In this document: positions 6,471-12,459 of the stretch, piece after piece
Layout: each line of letters starts with the position of its first letter
Position numbering within the stretch: position 1 is the first letter of the stretch
NCBI GenBank assembly: GCA_028291445.1
Contig: JAQGIA010000271.1
Coordinates: forward strand, 1-12,459
Direction: 5' to 3'
DNA length: 12,459 nt
DNA from: Belnapia sp.
GTDB lineage: Bacteria; Pseudomonadota; Alphaproteobacteria; Acetobacterales; Acetobacteraceae
Program-made: the position numbers and the translations under genes
The notes under the pieces: generated by a model
The model's input: only the letters and a program-made list of their open reading frames with translations
What the model was told of the DNA's origin: nothing
Databases searched by the model: none

Positions 6471-7520
6471 TCAGGGCGATAGCCGCACCCCGGTCCGGGC
6501 CACCACCTCGCGGTATTTCGCCACCTCCGCCTGGGCGAAGCCGCGCGCCTCCGCGAGGCCGTTCGGGCCGCGGAAGGCATCATGCCCGGCCGCCATCAGC
6601 CGGTCGCGCAGCGGATCCTCGGCCAGGGCCGCGACCAGCGCCCGGTTGATGGCGCCGGCGGTGCCGGCCGGCATGCCCGGTGGCGCCACCAGCACGAACC
6701 AGGTGTCGAAATCGAAGTCCGGCACGCCGCTTTCGACCAGGGTCGGCACCGCCGGATAGGTCGGGAAGCGGCGCCGGCCGGTGACGGCGATGCCGCGCAC
6801 CATGCCTTCCCGCACCATCGCATTCGCCGAAGCCAGGGCGGCGATGCCGAATTGCGCTTCCCCGGTATGGATCGCCTGCAGCATCTGCGCGCCGCTGCGA
6901 TAGGGCACATGGACGAAGCGGGTGCCGAGCTGCAGTGCCAGCATCTCGGACGCCAGATGCAGCACGCCGCCGACGCCTGAGGTCGCATAGGTGATGCTGT
7001 CCGGCGGCGCGGCGCGCAGGGCCTGCACCACCTCGGCGGCGGTGGCCCCAGGGGATGTGCCAAGGAAGCGGTTGTTGGTCACCAGGATCAACGGCGGGAT
7101 GCCGATGATGCCGAGATGGGTGAAATCCGCCACCGGATCGTAGCGGTTCCAGCCGATCAGCGCGTTCGGCGCGATGGCATGCGAGCCGGTCTCGGCCACC
7201 ATCAGGGTGAAACCATCCGCCGGCTGGCGGCGCAGCCATTCGCTGGCGACCGCGCCGGCGGCACCTGACCGGTTCTCCACCACCACCCGGACCCCGGTGC
7301 CGAGATGCGCCGCCAGGCGGTCGGCCAGCAGCCGCGCGGCGATATCGGTCGAGCCGCCCGGCGCATAGCCAGTCACCAGGGTGAGCGGGCGTTCGGCGAA
7401 ATCCTGCGCCGCGGCAACGGTAGGCAGCAGGGCCGGGGTGAGCAGGGCCGGGGTGAGCAGGGCCGTGGTCAGCAGGGAGGGGGCCATGAGGGCCGAGGTC
7501 AGCAGGCTGCGGCGGCGCAT
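6471..7520 (-). CDS. Bug/TctC-family periplasmic solute-binding protein
   Basis: The 349-residue secreted binding protein belongs to the tripartite tricarboxylate transporter (Bug/TctC) family, which captures carboxylates and related small molecules in the periplasm. Family marks are RPLTLVTGYAPGGSTDIAAR (about 44-63), VVVENRSGAAGAVASEWL (about 79-96), PADGFTLMVAETG, ITYATSGVGGVLHLASEML, FVHVPYRSGAQMLQAI, RFPTYPAVPTLVESG and PPGMPAGTAGAINRAL. An N-terminal MRRRSLL and a long hydrophobic stretch ending AAAQ form the signal peptide. That peptide is lengthened by LLTPA repeats, which explains why the protein exceeds the usual 320-330 residues. The start at 7520 has GGGAGGA 9 bases upstream, inside a predicted hairpin. 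The gene follows the oxygenase gene by 70 bases. No TctA or TctB is visible, so this is an orphan receptor here. Its substrate is unknown. Confidence 0.93.
   Translation of the reverse strand: MRRRSLLTSALMAPSLLTTALLTPALLTPALLPTVAAAQDFAERPLTLVTGYAPGGSTDIAARLLADRLAAHLGTGVRVVVENRSGAAGAVASEWLRRQPADGFTLMVAETGSHAIAPNALIGWNRYDPVADFTHLGIIGIPPLILVTNNRFLGTSPGATAAEVVQALRAAPPDSITYATSGVGGVLHLASEMLALQLGTRFVHVPYRSGAQMLQAIHTGEAQFGIAALASANAMVREGMVRGIAVTGRRRFPTYPAVPTLVESGVPDFDFDTWFVLVAPPGMPAGTAGAINRALVAALAEDPLRDRLMAAGHDAFRGPNGLAEARGFAQAEVAKYREVVARTGVRLSP
7426..7500 (-). repeat. 15-bp minisatellite in the Bug signal peptide
   Basis: Units of AGCAGGGCCGGGGTG (plus strand) occur exactly at 7426-7440 and 7441-7455. 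Slightly changed units are at 7456-7470 and 7486-7500, with a more diverged unit between them. On the coding strand they encode LLTPA/LLTTA-type pentapeptides that make up the hydrophobic core of the signal peptide. Copy changes would keep the frame and change only the core length. Confidence 0.85.
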
Positions 7521-7529
7521 GGCGTGGTA

Positions 7530-7558
7530 TCCTCCCAGGATTTCGTTGTCCGGGAGGA
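7530..7558 (-). promoter_or_regulatory. RNA hairpin that would mask the Bug ribosome-binding site
   Basis: Plus-strand bases 7530-7536 (TCCTCCC) and 7538-7540 (GGA) are complementary to 7549-7551 (TCC) and 7552-7558 (GGGAGGA). This gives a 10-bp stem with one bulged A and an 8-base loop. In the minus-strand transcript the 3' arm is GGGAGGA, lying 9 bases before the Bug AUG, so the folded form hides the Shine-Dalgarno sequence. The structure begins 32 bases after the oxygenase stop. No U-run follows, so translational control or coupling is more likely than termination. Confidence 0.55.
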
Positions 7559-7590
7559 AAGCATGCGGACGGGTGGCGGGCGAAGCGGAA

Positions 7591-8583
7591 TCAGGCGCCC
7601 TGCAAGGCCACCCCGGCTGCGGCGCGCTCGCCGTAGTTGGCGCCGGAGTATTCCTCCATGAACTGCAAATAGGTGAAGGGCCGGTAGTGCGCCGGATTTT
7701 CCGGCGTGACGCAGCTCGGCAGCGGCGCCATCACCGCATCGTAGTCGCAGTCCATGAAGAAGGGGATGGCGTAGCGCTCCTGGCCGCTGCGGTTGGTGAC
7801 GCGATGCGGCGTGGCGAGGAAGGTATGGTTGCTCCAGCGCCGCAGCATCATCCCGCCATTGACCAGGAAGGTGCCATCCAACGCCGGCGCGTCGATCCAG
7901 CGCCCGCCGGGCAGCCGCAGCGACAGGCCGGGCACCTTGTTCTGCGCCAGGATTGTCATGAAGCTGGTATCGGCATGCGGCGCCAGGCCCCATTCGTCGT
8001 CGGGCGCGGTGGCTTCCTGCTGCGGGTAGTGCGTCATCCGCAGGGTGAACATCGGCTCGCGGAACTTGTCGGCGAAATAATCCGCCGGCAGGCCGAGCGC
8101 CACGGCATAGAGCGGCACCAGCTTGCGGCCGAGCTCCTCCATCGCCTCGGCATAGGCCAGCGCCGCCTCGCGGAAGCCGGGCAGGCCAGGGGGCCATTGG
8201 TTCGGCCCGCGAAACCGCTGGCCCGTGCCATGGTCGGGATGGTCCGGCGGCAATTCCCGCTTGAAGAAGACCGCCGCATTGGCATTGGGCTTCTTGATGC
8301 CCTCGACCGCATTCATGCGCGAGGTATTCCCGCGCATCGGCAGGTAGCCGATGTTGTCGCGGTTGAAGGGCATCGCCATTTTCGTCTCGAGCGGCAGCGC
8401 GTGGAAGCGCGCGGCAGCTTCGAAGCCCCGGTCCACCGTCGCCTGCGGCACGCCATGGCCGCGGATGAAATAGAAACCCACCTCGGTGAAGGCGCGGCGC
8501 AATTGCGCGCCTAGCGTATCGAGCGCGTCCGGGACGCCGGCGAAATACGGCGCGAGATCGAGGATGGGGATTTCATCGGCCAT
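7591..8583 (-). CDS. 2-oxoglutarate/Fe(II)-dependent oxygenase, isopenicillin-N-synthase-like
   Basis: The 330-residue protein has an N-terminal DIOX_N-type region (IPILDLAPYF at 5-14, VGFYFIRGHGVP at 35-46) and a C-terminal double-stranded beta-helix. The metal ligands are H203 and D205 in APHADTSFMTIL and H260 in ATPHRVTN. R270 sits where the 2-oxoglutarate carboxylate is bound. The classical RxS reads RYA here, so the serine is replaced. Such cytoplasmic enzymes hydroxylate or oxidatively cleave small molecules using O2 and 2-oxoglutarate. The substrate cannot be read from sequence. The ATG at 8583 begins the IPILDL core at the right distance, with a modest AAGGGA upstream. The open frame extends further upstream but without family sequence. 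It is first in a two-gene unit with the Bug gene and divergent from the ABC importer. Confidence 0.92.
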   Translation of the reverse strand: MADEIPILDLAPYFAGVPDALDTLGAQLRRAFTEVGFYFIRGHGVPQATVDRGFEAAARFHALPLETKMAMPFNRDNIGYLPMRGNTSRMNAVEGIKKPNANAAVFFKRELPPDHPDHGTGQRFRGPNQWPPGLPGFREAALAYAEAMEELGRKLVPLYAVALGLPADYFADKFREPMFTLRMTHYPQQEATAPDDEWGLAPHADTSFMTILAQNKVPGLSLRLPGGRWIDAPALDGTFLVNGGMMLRRWSNHTFLATPHRVTNRSGQERYAIPFFMDCDYDAVMAPLPSCVTPENPAHYRPFTYLQFMEEYSGANYGERAAAGVALQGA

Positions 8584-8776
8584 CGGCGGGGTCCCTTTGC
8601 GACAGGCGGCGAGCCTAGGACGGCCCCGGCTGCGCGGGAAGCGGGCAAGTGCGGCGGCCCTGCCTTTCACCGGGGCAGGCCAGGGATGGCTGATGCGGAA
8701 TGCGGCGGCCGCCCCCCTTGCGAGCCGCGCTCCGGGCGGCTTCACTTACGCCAACTGATGCCCGGGAGACCCGATC
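8584..8776. promoter_or_regulatory. Divergent intergenic region between the oxygenase and ABC importer genes
   Basis: These 193 bases must hold the start signals for both directions. I see inverted repeats at 8659-8679 (CCTGCC / GGCAGG, 9-base gap) and 8723-8741 (AGCCGC / GCGGCT, 7-base gap), plus a 10-base perfect palindrome GGCGGCCGCC near 8704-8713. No convincing -35/-10 pair stands out for either strand. GGGAG at 8764-8768 is the ribosome-binding site for the gene at 8777. In such GC-rich DNA short inverted repeats are common, so operator roles are tentative. Confidence 0.4.
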
Positions 8777-10381
8777 ATGCGCCTCGGCGCCGCATTGCTT
8801 GCCGGCCTGCTGGCCGCCGCCCCCGGTATCGCGCCGGTGCCTGCCCAGGCTCAGGCCCAAGTCCAGGCCCAGGCGCCGCAGCGGCCGATGGTCTGGGGCG
8901 ACAGCCTCACCGCCACGCTCGACCCGCATGCGGTCTTCGACGTGCCGAGCCAGTACATCCTGCTGAATGCCTATGACGGGCTGATGCGCTACCAGGGCAA
9001 TCCGCCGGAACTCGTCCCCTGGCTGGCGTCGAGCCACACCACCTCGCCGGATGGCCTGACCTGGGAATTCACCCTGAAGGAAGGGGTCAGATTCCACGAC
9101 GGTACCCCGCTGACCGCCGCCGACGTGGTCTATAGCTTCCGCCGCCTGCTGGCGATGAACCGCGCCCCGGCGGCGGCCTTCGTCCCGGTGCTGAAGCCGG
9201 AAGGCGTCACCGCGCCGGATGCGCGCACCATCCGCTTCGTGCTGTCCTCGGCCTATGCGCCTTTCCTCTCGGCGCTGCCGCTGGTCGCCATCGTCAACCA
9301 GAAGCTGGTGGAGGCGAATACCGTCAACAATGATTGGGGCGCTGCCTGGCTGGCCGCCAATGACGCCGGCTCCGGCGCCTATCAGGTGGATGCCGCCACC
9401 TACCGGGCGCGCACGGCGCTCGACCTCAATCGCTTCCCCGATCATTTCCTCGGTTGGTCGCACAACCGCCGGCCGATGGAGGTGGTCCGCACCCGGCCGA
9501 TCATGGAAACCAGCACCCGCGTGCTGGCGCTGCTGCGCGGCGAGATCGACGCCGGCGACAGCTACCTGCCGACCGACCAGGTGGAGCGCGTCGAGCGCAA
9601 TGCCCGCACCCGCGTCCAGCGGGACGAGACCATGCGGGTCTTCGTCATCCGCATGAACAACCGCAAGCCGCCCTTCGACAACCTCGACGCGAGGCTCTGC
9701 TTCGCCCATGCCTTCAACTACGAAGGCTTCAACAACGTCATCCTGAAGGGGCTGGTGATCCGCAACGCGGGGCCGAACCCCAATGGCCTCTGGGGCAATC
9801 CGCCCGACCTCGTGCCCTATGCCTTCGACCTGGCCAAGGCGAAGGAGCATTGCGACAAGGCCCGCGCCGCGGGCGCGCCGATCGGCCGCGAGGTCGAGAT
9901 CCATATCCAGTCCGAGCTGGAGCAGACCACCCAGGCGGCGCAGATGTTCCAGGCGGACCTCCGCCGCGTCGGCATCAACCTCAAGATCGTGCCCAATACC
10001 TGGGCCAATATCACCGCCGCCACCACCCGCGCCGAAAGCACGCCGGATACCTGGATCCATTGGGTCAGCAGCTACTTCATCGACCCGGAGAACTGGATCG
10101 GCCAGATGTACGACAGCCGCTTCCACGGCACCTGGAAGGCCAGCAGCTGGTACGCCAACCCGCAGGTGGATGCGCTGCTGACCAAGGCGCGGGCCAGCCT
10201 CGACCAGGCGGAGCGCAGCCGGCTCTATCAGGAAGCGACCCGCATCGTGGTGGCGGAAAGCCCGGATATCTGGGTCTACAACACGGTCAACCTGCGCGGC
10301 ATGTCGCGCCGGGTGCAGGGCTACAACTTTTCCCCCGTCGGCTCGGGTGGGGAGCTGCGGACGATCTGGCTCGAGAATTAG
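8777..10381 (+). CDS. ABC transporter substrate-binding protein, family 5 (peptide/nickel/opine type)
   Basis: The 534-residue periplasmic binding protein has the usual length for the DppA/OppA class. A signal peptide (MRLGAALLAGLLAAAPGIAP) leads into an AQ-rich linker encoded by 6-base repeats at about 8843-8875, and cleavage is probably near PAQAQA. Family features are the DPHAVFDVPSQYI segment, ILLNAYDGLMRY, the GVRFHDGTPLTAADVVYSFRRL signature (about 106-127), the NNRKPPFDNLDARLCFAHAFNYEGF region (about 292-316) and the C-terminal DIWVYNTVNLRGMSRRVQGY. The ATG at 8777 has GGGAG nine bases upstream and starts the signal peptide. The stop TAG directly abuts the GTG of the permease gene. It delivers ligand to the two permeases that follow. 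The ligand could be a peptide or another compound, since family 5 is broad. Confidence 0.95.
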   Translation: MRLGAALLAGLLAAAPGIAPVPAQAQAQVQAQAPQRPMVWGDSLTATLDPHAVFDVPSQYILLNAYDGLMRYQGNPPELVPWLASSHTTSPDGLTWEFTLKEGVRFHDGTPLTAADVVYSFRRLLAMNRAPAAAFVPVLKPEGVTAPDARTIRFVLSSAYAPFLSALPLVAIVNQKLVEANTVNNDWGAAWLAANDAGSGAYQVDAATYRARTALDLNRFPDHFLGWSHNRRPMEVVRTRPIMETSTRVLALLRGEIDAGDSYLPTDQVERVERNARTRVQRDETMRVFVIRMNNRKPPFDNLDARLCFAHAFNYEGFNNVILKGLVIRNAGPNPNGLWGNPPDLVPYAFDLAKAKEHCDKARAAGAPIGREVEIHIQSELEQTTQAAQMFQADLRRVGINLKIVPNTWANITAATTRAESTPDTWIHWVSSYFIDPENWIGQMYDSRFHGTWKASSWYANPQVDALLTKARASLDQAERSRLYQEATRIVVAESPDIWVYNTVNLRGMSRRVQGYNFSPVGSGGELRTIWLEN

Positions 10382-11395
10382 GTGGCGCGATACATCCTGC
10401 GCCGGGCGCTGCTGGCCCTGCCGGCGCTGCTCGGGCTGATCCTGCTGACCTTCGTCCTGACGCGGATCATCCCGGGCGACCCGGCCGCGGCGCTGGCCGG
10501 CGATAGCGCGACGCCGGCGCAGATCGCCGAAATCCGCACCCGCTACGGGCTCGACCGGCCGATCTGGGAACAGGCGGTGGTGCATGTGCGGCAGGTGCTG
10601 ACCGGCGACCTCGGCAGCTCCATCTTCTCCGGCCGGCCGGTCATGGAGGAGATCATCTTCCGCCTGCCGGCAACCCTAGAACTGACCTTCGCGGCGATGC
10701 TGCTCTCGATCGGCATCGGCATCCCGCTCGGCCTGCTGGCGGCGCTGAACCACAACGGGCCAATCGACCATGTCGTCCGGCTGCTCAGCGTCGGCGGGCT
10801 GGCGGTCGCTTCCTTCTGGCTCGCCATCATGCTGCAATTGCTGTTTGCCATGGAATGGGACGTGCTGCCGCTGCGCGGCCGCAGCGACCTCGCCTATGGC
10901 GCGCCGCCCTTCCATACCGGCTTCTACCTGATCGACAGTCTCTGGGCCGGACAGTGGGCGTTGTTCCTCGACAGCCTCTGGCATCTGGTGCTGCCGGCGG
11001 TCACCCTTTGCCTGCCGGGCCTCGCCAGCATCGCCCGCTTCACCCGCTCCGGCGTGCTGGAGGCCCTGCAGAAGGACTACGTGCTCTATGCCCGGGCCGT
11101 CGGCTACGGCAGCTTCCGCCTGGCCACCATCTACGTGCTGCGGAACGCCATCACCGTCACCGTCACCCAGATCGGCCTGCTGTTCGGCGCGCTGATCTCG
11201 GGCGCCGTTGCGGTGGAGGCGATCTTCGATTGGCCGGGCCTCGGCACCTATGCGGTCCAGGCCATCCTCTCGGCCGACTACAAGGCGCTGCTCGCCGTGA
11301 CTTTGGTGGTCGGCGTGGTCTATGCGGCGATCAACGTGCTGGTGGACGTCCTGCAGGCGCTGATCGACCCGCGCGTCGCGGAGGACATCCGGTGA
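10382..11395 (+). CDS. ABC transporter permease, DppB/OppB type
   Basis: The 337-residue inner-membrane permease starts with the typical MARYILRRALLALPALLGLILLTF-like first helix, then RIIPGDPAAALAG and the YGLDRPIWEQ segment seen in DppB proteins. Several further helices follow. The ATPase-docking EAA loop lies around GVLEALQKDYVLYARAVGYG (about residues 225-245). The C-terminal IDPRV motif is present. Translation begins at GTG 10382, immediately after the TAG of the binding-protein gene, so initiation is probably coupled. The stop overlaps the next start as GTGA. It pairs with the DppC-type subunit to form the channel. Confidence 0.95.
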   Translation: MARYILRRALLALPALLGLILLTFVLTRIIPGDPAAALAGDSATPAQIAEIRTRYGLDRPIWEQAVVHVRQVLTGDLGSSIFSGRPVMEEIIFRLPATLELTFAAMLLSIGIGIPLGLLAALNHNGPIDHVVRLLSVGGLAVASFWLAIMLQLLFAMEWDVLPLRGRSDLAYGAPPFHTGFYLIDSLWAGQWALFLDSLWHLVLPAVTLCLPGLASIARFTRSGVLEALQKDYVLYARAVGYGSFRLATIYVLRNAITVTVTQIGLLFGALISGAVAVEAIFDWPGLGTYAVQAILSADYKALLAVTLVVGVVYAAINVLVDVLQALIDPRVAEDIR

Positions 11396-12246
11396 ACACA
11401 TTCCGCCAGATGCTGCGCCCGATCCTGCGCGACCCGGTGGCGACCCTCGGCCTGCTGCTGGTGCTGCTCGCCGTGCTGGTCGCGGTCTTCGCCCCCTGGC
11501 TGGCGCCCTATCCGGAGGATGCCTACGAAAGCCACCTGCTGCAGCGCCTGCAACCGCCCTCGGCCGCCTTCCCCTTCGGCACCGACAACCTGGGCCGCGA
11601 CATCCTCTCCCGCGTCATCCTCGGCACCCGCAGCGCCATCACCGTCGCCGTCTCGGTCGTTGGCATCTCCATGCTGATCGGCGTGCCGGTCGGGCTCTGG
11701 GCCGGCTGGCGGGATGGCTGGCTGTCGGAGACGCTGATGCGCGTCACCGACGTGTTCCTCGCCGTGCCGCAGCTCATCCTGGCACTGGCGCTCGGCCAGC
11801 TCATGGCGCCCGGCCTGACCACGGCGATGGTGGCGCTGTCGCTCACCTATTGGCCCTTCTTCGCCCGCACCGTGCATGCCGAGACCCGTCGATTACGTAC
11901 CGCCTTGTTCGTCGATGCGCTGGCCGGGCTGGGCGCCGGCACGCCGCGCATCCTGCTGGCGCATGTGCTGCCGAATGCGGCGCCGGCCATCCTGGTACGG
12001 GCGACCATCGGCATGGGCTTCACCATCCTGACCGCGGCGCTGCTCGGCTTCCTGGGGGTCGGCGCCGCGCCGCCCTCGCCCGATTGGGGGCTGGCCGTGG
12101 CCGAGGCGCGGCAGCACCTGCCGGAGGCCTGGTGGTTCCCGACCTTCCCGGGCCTCGCCATCCTGCTGCTGGTGCTCGGCTTCAACCTGCTGGGCGACGG
12201 GCTGCGCGATGCCGCCGACCCCCGGCTCCGTCGTAGCCGCCACTGA
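11392..12246 (+). CDS. ABC transporter permease, DppC/OppC type
   Basis: The 284-residue second permease has the DppC-type N-terminus ([31 protein letters not shown]), then [21 protein letters not shown], which is a strong family signature. An EAA loop follows ([24 protein letters not shown], about residues 185-208), and the C-terminus carries [25 protein letters not shown] and [14 protein letters not shown]. The GTG at 11392 overlaps the upstream stop by four bases. An internal ATG at residue 7 is an alternative but would lose the overlap. The stop TGA shares its last base with the ATG of the ATPase gene. Confidence 0.95.
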   Translation: MNTFRQMLRPILRDPVATLGLLLVLLAVLVAVFAPWLAPYPEDAYESHLLQRLQPPSAAFPFGTDNLGRDILSRVILGTRSAITVAVSVVGISMLIGVPVGLWAGWRDGWLSETLMRVTDVFLAVPQLILALALGQLMAPGLTTAMVALSLTYWPFFARTVHAETRRLRTALFVDALAGLGAGTPRILLAHVLPNAAPAILVRATIGMGFTILTAALLGFLGVGAAPPSPDWGLAVAEARQHLPEAWWFPTFPGLAILLLVLGFNLLGDGLRDAADPRLRRSRH

Positions 12247-12459
12247 TGTCGTTGCCCCCGGCCAGGCCGATCCTGTCGATCGAGAATCTCGCGTTGCATA
12301 TCCGTGGAGGCGGCGGCGATGGCGGCGTGGCGCGCATCCTGGAGAACGTCACCCTCGCCGTGCCGCGCGGCGGCACGCTGGGCGTCGTCGGCGAAAGCGG
12401 CTGCGGCAAGTCGACCTTGCTGCGCGCCGTGCTCGGCATATTGCCGGGCGGCGCGGTGG
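12246..12459 (+). CDS. ABC transporter ATP-binding protein, DppD/OppD type, partial (runs off the right edge)
   Basis: Seventy-one codons are visible from the ATG at 12246, which overlaps the permease stop (TGATG). The start reads [19 protein letters not shown], the usual first strand of a peptide-importer ATPase. The Walker A motif GESGCGKST follows at about residues 52-60. A glycine-rich insertion (GGGGDGG, about residues 21-27) sits before the [11 protein letters not shown] strand. Walker B, the signature motif and the DppF-like second half, or a second ATPase gene, would lie beyond the window. It energises the importer at the cytoplasmic face. Confidence 0.93.
   Translation, partial: MSLPPARPILSIENLALHIRGGGGDGGVARILENVTLAVPRGGTLGVVGESGCGKSTLLRAVLGILPGGAV

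Noticed and set aside
6374..6649. A plus-strand 91-codon frame starting near the second palindrome
   Set aside because: Most of it is antisense to the Bug gene and becomes proline- and arginine-rich. The first 30 codons alone are not enough support for a gene.
7563..7661. A plus-strand ATG at 7563 preceded by GGGAGGA
   Set aside because: The apparent ribosome-binding site is simply the other arm of the hairpin that masks the Bug site. The short product is arginine-rich and antisense to the oxygenase end.
8843..8875. The AQ-rich six-base repeat in the ABC binding protein as a special element
   Set aside because: AQ-rich stretches at signal peptide cleavage sites are common in GC-rich alphaproteobacterial binding proteins. 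I noted it in the gene entry only.
8615..10585. A minus-strand open frame of about 656 codons opposite the ABC binding protein
   Set aside because: It is antisense to a textbook family 5 binding protein, shows no recognisable domain and crosses into neighbouring genes. It is a GC-rich shadow frame.

Overview
The window reads as a GC-rich chromosomal segment of an alphaproteobacterium. The GC content, the many substrate-binding proteins (TRAP, Bug/TctC and ABC family 5 together) and the operon styles resemble Acetobacteraceae of the Roseomonas type. That assignment is inference, because no rRNA or other taxonomic marker is present. Nearly all genes belong to solute capture, membrane transport and signal sensing. 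No tRNA, rRNA, CRISPR array, phage gene or transposase was seen.

Left block (positions 1-6186, minus strand, transcribed right to left) is a tight operon. Its order of transcription is a broken TRAP solute-binding gene (dctP-type, about 6186-5783), a three-module hybrid sensor kinase (HK-REC-HPt, 5781-2764), a PuuE/NodB-type deacetylase-like hydrolase (2630-1716), dctQ (1719-1114) and dctM (1117 to beyond the left edge). The broken gene keeps its N- and C-terminal family signatures but has lost the central ligand-binding body, and it has a frameshift in the signal peptide. Its stop is one base from the kinase start. An AT-richer leader (about 6310-6430) with two inverted repeats precedes the operon.

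Middle block (6471-8583, minus strand) has a 2-oxoglutarate/Fe(II) oxygenase of the isopenicillin-N-synthase type, followed after 70 bases by a Bug/TctC-type periplasmic binding protein. The Shine-Dalgarno sequence of the Bug gene lies in the 3' arm of a predicted 10-bp hairpin. Its signal peptide is built from a 15-bp minisatellite. No TctA/TctB membrane genes are visible, so this Bug protein is an orphan here.

Right block (8777 to beyond the right edge, plus strand) is a divergent Dpp/Opp-like ABC importer: family 5 binding protein, two permeases and the start of an ATPase, joined by touching or overlapping start and stop codons. It shares a 193-base intergenic region with the oxygenase gene.

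The most unusual features are the pseudogenised TRAP receptor inside an otherwise intact sensor-kinase/hydrolase/TRAP operon and the hairpin covering the Bug ribosome-binding site. None of the protein families is new. Any novelty lies in gene combination and regulation.
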